A stretch of DNA of 64,000 bases from Chlorocebus sabaeus (GCF_047675955.1 NC_132929.1:34712421-34776420), one strand, 5' to 3'. Positions 25,527 through 38,399 are shown, counted from the stretch's first letter. Notes: generated from the letters alone by a model not told the origin. Program-made: numbers and translations.

Positions 25527-26289
25527 GTGGACAGACATGGTCAATGTGATGACAACCATTCACACGGTGGACCGCTGTTACCAGGACAGTGGGAAGCTGC
25601 GTTGGACAGTCAATCTTCACTACCGTTGGGACGGCTGTTCTGTTCATCACATGACCGGGCCCGTGACGGGAAAAGACGGCATTATTTGTGATTATTAAGA
25701 TGACATGTAAAAAATGACTTCACCTTTTTTGACTTAAAAACTGGCAAACTCATATGGAGTCACCTGCTGCATCAGGACAGCAGGTGTAAAGGGGAAGTCA
25801 CCAACAGCTGTGGCGAGCTTACCAAACACGCACTACAGCGTGTTTCTAAACAGGCGGCGGTGTCTGCATGTGTTTTCTTGGGAGTTCATAAAATTTTCTT
25901 TTAAAAATACTGATATATTGTCATTTGAATGATAATTCTCAATAATCTAATATAAATCTATTCGGGAATTTGTGGGTAACCACTTTATAACGCGTACCGC
26001 TGCAAGAGCTAAGCACCCGTGTGAACCCAGAGCTGCCGTCACAGCAGCTGGGGCCATGCACAGGTTGCAAGAAATGGTTTGGTTTTAGGAAAATAACATC
26101 GTGCTTCTGTTGTTTACTTCATTACATTTTTTTTTTGACCTTCCTGTCCCTGCCAAAAAACCAAAAGCTCTTAATGGGTCCATGAGCTTCTGAAACTTCA
26201 GATTTGTCTATTAGGACCAAGACTTTATCAAAAGGTATCTAAGGGAGGAGGTGAAAAATCAGCTGTTCCTCCTGTGGCTAGAAAAGCCT

Positions 26290-26870
26290 TACTTATCAGC
26301 CACTCTGGAAAAATGGGTGAGGATACCCTGCAATATTACTTGATATTCTCAATCCTTTGATTCAACGATTTCACTCCTATCAATTCCTTCTGAAAATATT
26401 TGGAGAGAGATAGATATACAAAGATATGTAAAAAGATGCTCATTGAAGTTATGATAGTAAAAAAGAAAAACTCACTAAAACTAGATTCATGAGAAATTGG
26501 TTAAAAATACTAAGGCATCTGTAAAATGGAATACTATGCAGCCATGTAAAATAACTTATATTGCTCCCTGTATTACTATTGAAAATTCTCCCTGGCATTA
26601 TTTAAATAAACAAACAAATAAAAAACTACCTCAGGACATAAAACAGCATGTAATATGTATCTTAGTTTTTGTAAAACTAAATACACAAATGTATGTTTTC
26701 ATAAAAACATTCTGAAAGATATGGATATACACAGAATGTTAACAGTGATTGTTTCTGGGCATAGGTACCGATTTTTCTTTCGGTTTATATTTTTTCTAAA
26801 TTTTTCTACAATGAACATGTTCTGCTTTGGTAACAACAAAAGCAAAATAACAAGTTATTTTTTTTAAAAA
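26290..26870 (+). mobile_element. Old L1 (L1M) fragment
   Basis: Contains tgtaaaatggaatactatgc, a standard L1 3' word, and a diverged 3' UTR ending near 26870, just outside the exon at 26914-27083. Confidence 0.7.
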
Positions 26871-26913
26871 GTAAGGAATCTGGTGATCTCAGAGGCGGGC
26901 AGTCAGCACGTAC

Positions 26914-27083
26914 CTTGAACCTCCTGTCGTACTTGGTGACTGTGTCTGCAAAATCAATCTTCTCCCTCTTGCCCACGAACTGCTGGAGTTCTGGGTGCTC
27001 TTCCATCCCAATGTAATCCCCTATAAAGTTCCTGTTAATACTGTTTCTCCTTCTCTCCTTCTTGTTCAGTAAGATATCTGAGG
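26914..27083 (-). CDS. MYO1E: MYO1E exon, start of TH1 tail (about residues 722-778)
   Basis: 170 bp, 2 + 56 codons, ending in phase 0 before donor gtacgt. It encodes a very basic opening (LLNKKERRRNSINR), then NFIGDYIGMEEHPELQQFVG and KYDRRFK. This is the beginning of the TH1 domain, which binds anionic lipids in class I myosins. It is separated from the IQ exon by only 210 bp of intron. Confidence 0.97.
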
Positions 27084-27293
27084 CTACAATTCCCAAGAGG
27101 GTGAAGATGGAAGAAGGATAAGTCAGTCAGAAAAAGGAGGAAAATACTGTGAAAATATACAAATAAACTCTAAATGATGCAATATTTGTAGCATGACATT
27201 ATATGCAAAATAAAATGGAAGTTAGAACTTCACTTAAGCTCAAATTTACTCTTCAGATTTGTTAAAATGAATGAAACAAAATTGCTAAAATAC

Positions 27294-27408
27294 CTTCTTC
27301 TCTCATTTGAACATATTTCTTCCGGGCCACAAATTTCCTCCATGATTTCTGTATCACTCGAGCATATCCATCATACTTTCTCTCTCTCATCTCTTCTAAA
27401 AGAAATAG
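27294..27408 (-). CDS. MYO1E: MYO1E exon, IQ motif (about residues 684-722)
   Basis: 115 bp, phase 0 start, leaving one base (G) of a split Ala codon. It encodes LFLLEEMRERKYDGYARVIQ and KSWRKFVARKKYVQMREE. The core VIQKSWRKFVARKKY is the single IQ motif that binds calmodulin on the lever arm. Residue 695 (Tyr in RKYDG) is the position of a reported human truncating variant. Acceptor cattcacag; donor gtattt, a weaker match than most here. Confidence 0.97.
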
Positions 27409-27410
27409 CT

Positions 27411-28139
27411 GTGAATGGAGAGAAGACAAATGTGAGCCAAGCCCCAATCCCTGAACACTACTTTTCTTGTCATTCCAGGGACACTCAGTTTAGACAATGA
27501 CATGCACAGGAAGCAACTTCTCTGATTCATGAACAAATACGTGAAATGCTTACTGTGGCATGTTGTTTATTCCCACTATAAAATGACCTATACCTTTTTT
27601 CTTTTAATGGAAAACAATGGGAAATAGGAGAATCTGAGTGTATGCAGTTGGACCTTGCCCTGCCTTGCTACAGTCTCTGTGAGAATCAAATGAGCGATTC
27701 AGCGCTTCTCCACTTATCCCCCACCTTCATCCAAAGATATTATTAGGAAGCCAGATCAAGTGAGTAGGTGGAGCTGTTGCTGTTGTTTGGTGCGGCATTT
27801 CGGCATGCAGCCTCTAAACAGAATTTTCCAGTTTCTGCAGGAGCAGGGCTTGTGCTGCTGTGGAAGGAGGGCTGCTCTACTTTCAGTTCCAAGAAAATAC
27901 AGACTTCCTGTCTCAGGATTCACCAAGGAGCAGCGGAGCAAGGATAATAACCACAGTGATTGGAGCTGGACTTGAGGTGTGCTAGTTAGGACTTGGATTT
28001 GCCCAGGAGGGCTGGAGCTGTTTAGGGGCCACATCAGCCTCTGCCAGGTCTTGAGAGTCGGGCCATTTTACCAATGAATGCTGAGGCTGCACCTCAACCA
28101 GACTTTGGAATAATAAAGGCGACAGCAAACAGCTGTAGT
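27411..28139. other. MYO1E intron, nothing recognised
   Basis: Unique sequence upstream of the IQ exon in transcript order. It includes a small imperfect repeat of ccttgccctgccttgc near 27655. Confidence 0.55.
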
Positions 28140-28325
28140 GAGCCGAGTGCCCACTGTGGGGCAGAAGTCACCCTAGATGATTTCCACGCAGTTTCATTCA
28201 ACACCACAGCTACATGAGCCACATATTCTGTCATCTCCGTTTTACAGATGAGAAAACTGGAACTAAGACTGGGTGGGGCTAGAAAGTGAACCTAGGTCTT
28301 TCAGGCTCTGCCAGGCTCCTCATTT
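28140..28325 (+). mobile_element. MIR SINE
   Basis: gccgagtgcccactgtgggg, then ccgttttacagatgagaaaactgg, then aagtgaacctaggtctttc, all in MIR order. Confidence 0.7.
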
Positions 28326-29202
28326 AGACATGCAAAGCTTTCTCTGTAAACCTGCATTTGGTCCACTTGTAAAATGGTAGGAAACCTTTTCATCTACCTT
28401 GAGAGTGGCTTCCATGACTCTCTAGGAAAAAAAGAAAATCAACCAATAAAAATGCAAAGTAAAGATGATGAATAGTCATTGCAAAAATGTTCCAGAAGTA
28501 AACAAGCCAATGTGGTTTGAAGGCAGCTGGGCTTGATTTGTTGTCTCTGTTTAGCCGGGTATAAGCTTGGGAGCCAGACCTATCCTCTCCTGCCACTCAA
28601 CTTCTCTCCTTCTCATAGCTCCATCTGTGCAGAATCAACAACCCAAACTCCAGACACCAGGGGAGGGGCCACGTAATTCCCCCGGCTTCAGTGCCGTATA
28701 CAATGGACATAAGGACGGATTTCTAAACCCCAAGTGGAATGCACGGATTAGCAACTGGTCAGAAAGTTTAAAATCTGAGCCCTGCAGTTAGTTGCCTGTT
28801 GTAAGAATATCCATTGATATTTCTTATCTTGTGTATTGGGTTTCTGAGTAAGTCTTGTTTCCTTCTTCTTTCCCAGAACTATTTTGGGCGTATCACAGAA
28901 AATACACTTGTGACTCAGAAAGGATGAAGAGGCAAACGATTCCCAACTTCCTAGAGACTATCTCAAAGATTCAGTGGATTTTAGATTTCTTTTTAAAAGC
29001 CCAGGGGGTTAGAAATTACGGAGGTTCAAGAAAAAAACCTTGATAACTTAGATGAGGAGAGAATAAAAACCAAACCAAACCAAACAATAACAACAGAAAA
29101 ACACACAAAACAACCCTGAATGAGAAAAGCCAAAAGACATGGATACGTGTAACACAAAACAAAAACAAACCCCATGGTGTCTGATGTGGGTTTTGTTTTT
29201 GG

Positions 29203-29497
29203 TTTTTTTTTTGAGACAGAGTCTCGCTCTGTCACCCAGGCTGGAGTCCAGTGGCGCAATCTTGGCTCACTGCAAGCTCCGCCTCCCAGGTTCAAGCCCC
29301 ATTCTCCTGCCTCAGCCTCCCGAGTAGCTGGGACCACAGGCGCCCGCCACCACGCCCAGCTAATTTTTTGTGTGTTTTTAGTAGAGACGGGGTTTCACCG
29401 TGTTAGCCAGGATGGTCTTGGTCTCCTGACCTCTTGATTCGCCCGCCTCAGCCTCCCAAAGTGCTGGGATTACAGGCGTGAGCCACCGTGCCCAGCC
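29203..29497 (-). mobile_element. Alu
   Basis: T-run then gagacagagtctcgctc, ending gtgcccagcc. Confidence 0.93.
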
Positions 29498-29602
29498 ATG
29501 ATGGGGGTTGTTAAAGCAAATAGGTAATTTTGTATATTCAGCACATTTACTATTAAGGTAAAAACCACATGGTAGTTTTTCTTTTTTTATTTTTCCTTCT
29601 CC

Positions 29603-29900
29603 TTTTTTTTTTTTTTTAAGAGAAAAGGTCTTTCTTGATCTGTTGCCCAGGCTGGACTGCAGTGGTACAATCATAGCACACTGTAACCTTGAACTCCTGG
29701 GCTCAAGTGATCCTCTGACCTCAGCCTCCTGAGTAGCTAGGACAACAGGCACATACCACCACACCCAGCTAATTTTAAATTTTTTTGTAGAGATGAGGTC
29801 TAACTGACTTGCCCAGTCTTGAACTCCTGGCCTCAAGTCATCTTCCCACCTCAGCCTCCCAACGTGTTGAGATTACAGGCATGAGCCACTGTGCCCAGCC
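29603..29900 (-). mobile_element. Alu (old)
   Basis: Diverged minus copy ending ctgtgcccagcc. Confidence 0.9.
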
Positions 29901-31537
29901 AGATTTTAAAAACCAACTTTTGTGAAAGTATTTGCATGTCAGGGCTAGATGGGGATGTATGTATTTGGGGCAGGGGAGAGAGCAGAGGTGATGGTGTGCA
30001 TGTTTGAGTGCACATGTGAAAGATGGGGGAAAAGAGAGTCAAGTAATGGTAATAACACAATTGAGTGTAAGGCAAGGAAAAGGACAGCCAAAAATAAATC
30101 TTGATTTTGAATATAACCCCCTCCAACGCAACTGAATCAGAAAAAATAGTATTACAAATATTGAGGCTGTTTTAATTATATATGAAAATCTCACAAGTTG
30201 AAAAGTAAAAGCGGGTACGAAACAAGGAGTTCTCAATTGTACCGATAAATCACTCCATCCCATTTTAGAAAGAACAGGAACTGTTCTGTGGGTTGCTTAA
30301 TGGCGAATGACACAACATTTTCACTTTATATTTGGAAATGAAAATTCTTGTGAAGCTACAAATAACTCAAAGTAGAAAAATGCTACCACAAACGTTTCAT
30401 AAATGGCTTCCATCTCTGTGTGCCACTTATTTATTTAATAATCTTGATGTCTCACAAAGCCATTCAGTCATAGCCATTATCATTGCTGCGTCTCGGGCTG
30501 ATCCTACGAGGCAGGCAGAACAGTGGCTATGGGGCTCACCCTAGAGGAGAAGAAAACTAACGGCAACACTGGGATGTGCCTGACATCAAATGCTTCCCTT
30601 CTACTGTGAGTCCCCACACGATTTCCCCTTGGTCTGATGACTGATTTCTGCCAAGTTCATCACTGACTCTCGAAACGGGGTCTTGTGATGGTTAAAGGAG
30701 CCTCGAGAAACGATGATGCTGAACCTTGGTTCCAGTTTCTCCGGCTTCAAAAGGAATGAATGTCTTTATTCTACAGCCCTGGAGCAAACTGGGCAGAAGA
30801 ACTGAACAGAACTTCCTGTGGGCATGCATGGGGCTCACTGAGCACATTCTCATCAGGAAAGCAAGAAGTGTCTGTAAACGCAGCTGTAGCGGTCTGTCTG
30901 TGAACTGTGAATGTGTATTATGAATGCCTTACTGGTGAGTACTGTGTTCTCTAAACCAGAAATTTCTCCTCCCACCTATTTTCCCCCTCACAGTCCTTTC
31001 TAGGCTCCCGCAAGGCCTTCTAGGTACAACCCTGGGAATTCCCACCCGGCACTCTGTGGCAGCTTCCAGGAGGAATCCTGAGCCTATGTGTAACTGACTT
31101 GGTGTCAACTAACCATGGGTGGGACACTGGAGTCCCTCTTTAGCGTAGACACTCTTAGAGACTAAGTAACTATTGAGCATTTTCTGTGTGAGGCTTTGGG
31201 TATATAGAGACATATGGAACAAAGACTCCCTGCCCTCAAGGAGTGTAGCAGCTAGAGAGGGGCAAGACCAGTCAGTGAGGAAGGAGCCACTCTCTGACGC
31301 CCCTTTTTCTACCTGCTCAGTGCTCTGCAGGAAATGAACGGGGCGGTGATGGGCTACGGAGAGCACGTGTTTAGGGAAGGACCCACTTAGACCGGGAAGG
31401 GAGGGAAGGCTTCTTTGAGGAGACAACATTGATGGCGTGAAGTGAAGAATGAGAAAAAGAAGCCAGCCAAGGGGTGGAGCAGGGCTGGCGGGGGCCCTGC
31501 GAGAGGGAAGAGAGTGGAGAGCCAGCCAAGCACTCAC
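29901..31537. other. MYO1E intron, nothing recognised
   Basis: Intron downstream of the converter exon; no confident repeats beyond a possible MIR fragment near 30470-30540. Confidence 0.5.
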
Positions 31538-31682
31538 AGACTCGGGGGCTTTGATGAACACTTTACTCCTCCCCAGCTGGAACTGGTCGCTGTCCATGTT
31601 GACCGACTGCAGCAGGTGCAGGACGCCTTGCTTCTCATCTCCCTGCCAAGAGGGCCAGGTGGCTTTGGTCAGAATGGCATAC
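31538..31682 (-). CDS. MYO1E: MYO1E exon, converter and motor end (about residues 635-683)
   Basis: 145 bp; it completes a split Arg and ends in phase 0 with ...APES before donor gtgagt. It encodes YAILTKATWPSWQG, then LLQSVNMDSDQFQLGRSKVF. The final G-x-[ST]-K-[VI]-F-[IL] motif (GRSKVFIK) marks the junction of the converter with the lever arm in all myosins. The preceding intron (31683-41876, 10.2 kb) is the longest complete one in the window. Confidence 0.97.
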
Positions 31683-32159
31683 CTGTGGGGACATTGGGGA
31701 GAAGAGAATCAGACTTGGGTGGGACCGCACTGGCTTTCCACCTGAGCAAGGCAGCAAGAGCTCCGCTCTGAAGGTGCCCAGTGCTGCAAAGTTACTGATC
31801 ATCTATTTACCAGCTGTTCGAAGGCTCAGGCATGGACCACCATGACTGCAAAAGTCCCCAGTCTGGGATGCCCGTTCCAGAGCTGCTCCTTCCCTTTCCC
31901 AGCATTCCTTTGTCCACACCCTGGTGAAAACCTGCATACTCTTTCTACCACTGTCTAAAAACAGCATTGGGGAAGGTCACCAGGGGTGCTCTCTAGGCAA
32001 AATCAAATGGTCTTGTCTCAATAATAATCTCCCGATTTCTTCAGGGCATTTAACGACGTAAAGAGTTTTATAAAGCTCCTGCTAAGCAGCTATTATAACA
32101 ATGGTATATCAACTTTCACCTGTGAAATTCTATGCATCTGGGTCATGAGGCCCTTGGGA

Positions 32160-32610
32160 TCTGGTCCTTGGCTGTTCTCCAACCTTCCCTCTTCACTGCA
32201 TTTCTTCAAGAATGGCCTCTTCTTCGTGCCCACCATGCCCTTTCCTTCCTCAGAGCCTCTGCCCCTGCTCTTCCCTCTACTGGTGTGCTGCTCCCCAAAC
32301 TCATCACTCGGCTGGCTCCCCCTTGGGTGTCTCACCTTCAGTGATATTCCCAGACAGGCCTTCTTGGACCAAAAATCAAAATCTGCTCCCTTGTTAGTTT
32401 CTCTCATAGCAAGTAATATTTTTCCTTCAGAGCATGTACTCTGATTTGTAGTTATATTCATGTTGGGGTTTATTTGGTTAATTTATGCCTCCTGCAAGAA
32501 GGTGAGAGCTCCAGGAGACCGGATGCCACATCTGTGTGGCTCCTCCTGTACATCCAGAGCCTTAAACCATGCCTGGCACACAGCAGTCATAATGAACACT
32601 CCTGGCTAAT
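32160..32610 (+). mobile_element. L2 fragment
   Basis: The 3' words ccagagccttaaaccatgcctggcacacagcag and earlier pyrimidine-rich ccttccctcttcactgc sequence fit L2. The long minus-strand ORF across it is a shadow. Confidence 0.75.
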
Positions 32611-32639
32611 GCAGACAGGTGCTCTCTTTGCATGAGGTG

Positions 32640-32790
32640 CTGTGACTGAAGCTTTTGATGTACGATCTCCTCATTCCTATAGCAACCTGATCAGGTTGGT
32701 TTTGCATTGAGACAGAGGCAAATTATGACTTGCCCAAGGCTACTTAGCTAGTAAGTGTCAGAGATGGGATTTGAATCCCTGTCTGTTTCT
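32640..32790 (+). mobile_element. MIR SINE
   Basis: cagaggcaaattatgacttg, cccaaggctacttagctagt, gggatttgaatccctgtctg: the MIR 3' half. Confidence 0.75.
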
Positions 32791-32799
32791 TTCATTATG

Positions 32800-34025
32800 A
32801 CACTGCAAAAAAGCCATGGACTGGTTCACATTTAAAGATTTCTTTTAAAGATTATCCAGTCTACTATACATGCCTATGTTAGACACATTACTATTATGTC
32901 AGAGGCTGATATAATCAAGGAGAGACAAGCACATTACAGTTTGTCAAATATGGACAGAATCATCATGGGTATGTGTGGGTGTGAAGTTGGAGGGCGTGGC
33001 CCACGTGCGAGCACATCCAGGGCCCAGGTACTAGGTCCCCAGGCCTTGAGCGAAGCCAGGGCCCTCCTTTATTCCTAGAAACTACTATCAGGATTAGACT
33101 GATTTATGACAGACAAGGGAGAAGGGAACCTTGAGTGGCCCTGCCTTTAGGATCCAGGGCTCCCACAGGGCCAGCTGGTTGGGACTAAGGTGATTTTAGG
33201 AGCCTTCTCTGCTCCTCTCAAATGTCTGCATCTTGCCTGATAATATCATAAACTTTCTGGAGAGGTAAATCCTCCTATTCCCTAATTAGAGATAAAAAGC
33301 TTAAAAATGAAAATGCCGAGTGGAAGTCACACATTAGCATGAATAACTTTCATATATGGTATAATGACATTAATCAAAACAAATTAAGCTACACATAAAT
33401 GACTAATAGCAGAACCTTTCTAGATGTGATTGGGGAAGTTAGTGAAAATGAGTAGGTGCTGGGAATCTAATTGGGTGAGGCAGAAAGTTCATGGAGGACA
33501 GAAGTGAGAAGGAAAAGACTATAGACTTTCAAGGTGACAAGTGTCTAAGAGTACAGTTTTGCTTGGCTTGATCTAACCTAAAATTATAAACTGAAGTATA
33601 TTTATTGTGCAACTGGAAATGGGTCTTTATGGCAATTCACATTTTTTCCTACCAAATGAATGCTGCGTTGTTTTGTTTGGTTTTTACCGTAATGAACCTT
33701 GCAGAGACTTTCTCTCCCTAATCCTGACAAGGCCTCCACTGGTGAGGGTCTTGGCAATACATGGGAATTGCCTGGGGCTTCCTTTGCTTCCATGAAGCCT
33801 GATCCATCCAGACCCCATTGTTTGGTATCGCACTGGAGACCAGGGCATGAACCAACTATACATGTTGTCCTACCAAGGACACATGCCACTGTCTTTCTCC
33901 AGGATATACTCGTGGCAGCAGGTTGCACAGGGCAATGGTGCCCCTTCCTAATTGGTGCCTGGGATAATTTTGGACAGATGGCAATAATAGCTTACATTCC
34001 TTTCATCACACATTTTCAGCTTAAG
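32800..34025. other. MYO1E intron, nothing recognised
   Basis: Unique sequence between MIR and L2 pieces. Confidence 0.55.
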
Positions 34026-34029
34026 ACTC

Positions 34030-34320
34030 AAATATGCTAATATTTCTTCTCAAGGCCTTTGTGCTGGCTCCTCTTTCTGCCTGGAATCTCTTCCCGGCTC
34101 TTGTTATCTCTTGGATCACTGATTCCAGGTTTCCTTCTCAGAGGAAATGCAGCTCGGACCCCAGGGACTCCCAGCTGCTGGCACTTGAGATTAAGGCTGT
34201 TTCTGACCTCCGAGGACACTCTCTACCATTCTGTGCTTTCCTGGGCTTCCTATTCTTTCTCCTCTCCTGCCCATGACATGGAATGCCTTTGCTGATGAGG
34301 CATGCCTTTATCATCCCCAC
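34030..34320 (+). mobile_element. L2 fragment
   Basis: Contains tttgtgctggctcctctttctgcctggaatct and ccttctcagaggaaatgc, typical L2 internal words. Confidence 0.7.
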
Positions 34321-34562
34321 ATTCTGAGAGGCTAGGTCAAGGTCAGAGGAAGCATGCTTGTGAGGAAGTGTAAATCATGCTACAAGATAAACTTTGCAAA
34401 TCTGTTATGTTTCTACCACATTCTTCCTCCTAAGCATCAGAATCCATATTTGGGCTTATTGCTGCCAACCACAGAAAGAAACACACATTGCCTAGCTCAG
34501 AGAGGTGTTTTCTGGAAAACTTATTTTCTAAGACGCAACATGGCTGCTATTTCTAACAGTTT

Positions 34563-34585
34563 TTGTTTGTTTGTTTGTTTGTTTT
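34563..34585. repeat. (GTTT)n microsatellite
   Basis: Five to six tandem gttt units in intron sequence. Confidence 0.85.
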
Positions 34586-35330
34586 AACACTTTATAAGGG
34601 CATAAAAGTTGTAGTGGGGAGACAGTGTAAACGGGTTTCTCCTGCTACTGTTTCAAGTAGCACAGGACTTACTTTAAGAGCATGGGGCCCACCCATGGGG
34701 GAATTAAGGCATCTTTTGATTTTTCCTCTCCAATATTCAGTCAAGAGGGATGGTTTTGATAAATATAAAGGATTTTCCAGAGAGGAAAATCACACACACT
34801 AAACACATAGAGTATTTCCTAAGCCAACACCATGCTCTGGGTAGTCTCTGAGCCATGGCTCTGTTTAGGCCAGTGAACTTCCTTTCTAGGGAGGGTGTAT
34901 AATACATGCATATGTGGATAGTTGTGCTGGGTATTAACATATCCTTTCTCTTCAGGCTTTTACTTTCTGTTTCTCATTTGGCAGCCTTTCTGTGGACACC
35001 TAGAAAGCAATTTTATGAACAAAGCCTTTCCTCTCACCTTTGGAAAAAATAAAGTTATATGAGATGGTTCAACTACCTGTAGACCATCACAGGATGAGAC
35101 AGTCAGCGGTGGACTCTGGATGAATTCTGCATGACCAAGATCCCAGACTCAAGAGTCTTATGGAAAATAGTGTTCTCTCTGGAGAAATACCCCTGCTCAT
35201 TCATATATCTGGACTTCAAGCCACTTTTGAGTGGACTGCCTCAATAACAGTTTTGAAATATAGTGTGGGGGACTGAAAATGTCCTTTTTATAGAAAAATT
35301 ATTTCCTTCCAAACTTTATCCTCCCAGTAA

Positions 35331-35614
35331 TTTTTTTTTGAGACGGAGTTTCGCTCTTGTCATCCAGGCTGGAGTGCAATGGTGTAGTCTCGGTTCACTG
35401 CGCCTCCTGGATCCAAGAGATTCTGCTGCCTCAGCCTTCTGAGTAGCTGAGACTACAGGCACCCAGCACCGTGCCTGGCTAATTTTTGTATTTTTAGTAG
35501 AGGCGGGGCTTCACCATGTTGGTCAGGCTGGTCTTGAACTCCTGACCTGAGGTGATCTGCCCACTGCAGCCTCCCAAAGGACTGGGATTACAGGCGTGAG
35601 GCACCTTGCCCGGC
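35331..35614 (-). mobile_element. Alu
   Basis: T-run and gagacggagtttcgctc through ttgcccggcc; short deletion near 35400. Confidence 0.92.
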
Positions 35615-35925
35615 CCCAGTATTCTCAAACCAAGAAAAGTATGACAACAATAAAAGAGGCTACTTTTTGACAATAGACACAAGGCTATGTGTCTCTTCTG
35701 AAAGGAAAAGCTTACAGCAGGGGAGCTAAGAAGGGAGACATCCAAGGATACAAGCATTTTCAGTGAAAGTTCCTCAACATAAAATGCGTAAGAAATTTCA
35801 CAAAATGCCTACTCAGAATGAGGCACAGCGTAAAGTACCATGCATGGAACCATGAAGCTAGCATGGCACTCAGAACAGATCCGGAAAATCAACAGAGTCA
35901 GTTCACAGCTCATGCACATAGCACA

Positions 35926-36262
35926 GGGTCCCTTAGACCAGCCAACCTTTTGTGGCACCAGGATTCACGGAAGATAATTTTTCTATGGACGGGGTTGTGG
36001 GGGTGGTTTTGGGATGAAACTGTTCCACCTCAGATCATCAGGCATTAGATTCTCATAAGGAGCGCACAACCCAGATCCCTCGCATGTGCAGTTTACAATA
36101 GGGTTTGTGCTCCTGTGAGAATCTAATGCCGCCGCTGATCTGACAGGAGGTGGGGCTCAGGCGGTAATGCTCGCTGGCCTGCTGCTCACCTCCTGCTGTA
36201 TAGGCCAGTTCCTAACAGGCCACAGACCAGTACTGGTCCCCGGCCGGGAGTTGGGGACCCTG
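35926..36262. mobile_element. hAT-type DNA transposon remnant with internal palindrome
   Basis: Ends resemble cagggtccc and ggggaccctg. The centre has near-palindromic arms (gcattagattctcata from 36042 and its near complement ending 36129). This is the common primate non-autonomous element that begins CAGGGGTCCCCAAC; I am not certain of its Repbase name. Confidence 0.75.
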
Positions 36263-36477
36263 GCCTTAGATGGTAAAAAGTGTGCATAGACTTCCTGGTC
36301 TCCTGAGATGGCAGCACTGCCAGCATTACTTATGGAAGTCAGTTTGGTTGGTTGGTTGGCTGGTTTTTCAAACAAGGTAGAAGAAAGGAGGTCTTTCAGA
36401 ACTGGTTTCTCAAAAAAAAAAAAAAAAAAAAGAATAGATTTAAAAAGGTCTGATCAGGTTTCTCTTTTCTTGTTCTC

Positions 36478-36604
36478 TTGAGACACAGTTTTGCTCTGTC
36501 ACCCAGGCTAACTCACTGTAGCCTTGACCTCCTGGGCTCAAGTAATCCTCCTGCCTTAGCCTCCCAATGTTCTGGAATTACAGGCATGAGCCACTGCACC
36601 TGGA
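36478..36604 (-). mobile_element. Alu, short internally deleted copy
   Basis: cttgagacacagttttgc through gccactgcacctgg; about 130 bp only. Confidence 0.8.
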
Positions 36605-37126
36605 CTGATGAGTTTTTTATTTTTGTGGATACACAGTGGGTATATATATTTACAGATTGCATGAGGTTTTTTTTTTTCTTTTTTACTTATTGCATGAGAT
36701 ATTTTGATACAGGCATGCAATGTGTAATAATCACATCATGGAAAATGGGGTGTCCATCTTCTCAAACATTTATTCTTCGTGTTACATGAAATTCAATTGT
36801 ACTCTTTCAGTTGTTTTAAAATGTACAATTAAATTATTTTTGACTATAGTCACCCAGCTGTGCTAGCAAACACTAGGTCTTACTCATTCTTTCTAATTTT
36901 TTGTACGCATTAACCATCTCCACTTCCCTTCCCCTCCCCCCACTACCCTTCCCAGCCTCTGGTAACCATCATTTTATTCTCTATCTTGATGAGCTCAATT
37001 ACTTTAATTTTTAGCTCCCACAAATAAGTGAGAACATGTGATGTTTGTCTTTCTGTGCCTGGCTTGTTTCACTTAACATAATGATCTCCAGTTCCATCGT
37101 GTTGTTGCAAATGGCAGGATCTCGTT

Positions 37127-37412
37127 CCTTTTTTGACATGGAATCTCGCTCTGTCACCCAGGTTTGAGGGCAGTGGCGTAATCTCGGCTGACTGCAAACT
37201 CCGCCTTGGGTTCCAGCAATCCTTCCACCTCAGCCTCTTGAGTAGCTGGAATTACAGGTGTGTACCACCACACCTGGCTAATTTTTGTATTTTTAGTAGA
37301 GGAGATTTCACCATGTTGTCCAGGCTGGTCTCAAACTCCCAACCTCAAGCGATCCACACACCTTGGCCTCCCAAAGTGCTGGGATTACAGGCGGGAGCCA
37401 CCACACCTGGCC
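37127..37412 (-). mobile_element. Alu inside an L1
   Basis: ggatctc repeated on both sides of the copy, within L1 sequence. Confidence 0.92.
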
Positions 37413-37473
37413 TGGATCTCATTATTTTTTATGCCTGAATAGTACTCCACTGTCTATGTGTATCACATTTTCT

Positions 37474-37780
37474 TCTTCTTTTTTTTTTTTTTTGAGACAG
37501 GGTCTTGCTCCATTGCCCAGGCTGTATGTAGTACAGTGGCACAATCTTGGCTCATTGCAGCCTCTGCTTCCCGGGTTCAGGAAAATTTCCCACCTCAGCC
37601 TCCCGGGTAGCTGGCATTACAAGCATGGGCCACCACACTAGGCTAATTTTTGTATTTTTAGTAGAGACAGGGTTTCACTGTGTTGGCCAGGCTGATCTCA
37701 AACTCCTGATCTCAAGTGTTCCGCCCACCATGACCTCCCAAAGTGCTGAGATTACAGGCGTGAGCCACTGCATCCAGCTT
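37474..37780 (-). mobile_element. Alu inside an L1
   Basis: Flanked by gtatcacattttctt at 37459 and 37781. Confidence 0.93.
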
Positions 37781-38399
37781 GTATCACATTTTCTTTATCC
37801 TTTTGTCTGTTGATGGACGCAGATTGCTTCTAAATCCTGGCTATTGTGAATAGTGCTGCCATAAACATAGGAGTGAAGATACCTCTTTCATATCCTGATT
37901 TCCTTTCTTTTGGCTCTGTACCTAGGAGTGGGATTGCTGGATCATATGGCAGCTCCATTTTTAGTTTTTGGAGGAACTTCCAAACTGTTCCCCATAGTAG
38001 TTACACTAATTTACATTCCCACCAACAGCGTAGGATGGTTCCCTTTCTCCACATTCTCGTCAGCATTTGTTATTGCCTGTCTTTTGGGTAAAAGCCACTT
38101 TAATTGGGGTGAGACATCTCATTGTAGTTTTACTTTGCATTTCTCTGATGACCAGTGATATTGAACACTGTTTCATATGTCTGTTTGTCATCAGCATGTC
38201 TTTTTTTGAGAAATATCTATTGAGATCGTTTGCTCATTTTTTGGATTGGATTATTAGATTTTTTTTTCCCACAAAGTTGTTTGAGCTCCTTCTATATTCT
38301 GGTTATTAATCCCTTGTCAGATGGATGCTGTGCAAGTATTTTCTCCCATTTCGTGGGTTGTCTCTTCATTTTGTTGATTGTTTCCTTTGCCGTGTGGAA

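Larger units (their letters stand above)
36690..38399 (-). mobile_element. L1 3' portion, interrupted by Alus
   Basis: Pieces 36690-37126, 37413-37473 and 37780-38399 are the reverse complement of L1 ORF2 end and 3' UTR (cttgtttcacttaacataatg, gtgggattgctggatcatat, ttaatcccttgtcagatgg). The coding frame is decayed. Two Alus sit inside and one abuts the right end. Confidence 0.9.

Noticed and set aside
32093..32461. 122-codon minus-strand ORF
   Set aside because: Antisense shadow of an L2 fragment.
36411..36431. A-run that might mark another processed pseudogene
   Set aside because: No flanking duplication and no coding resemblance upstream; treated as a simple A tract.
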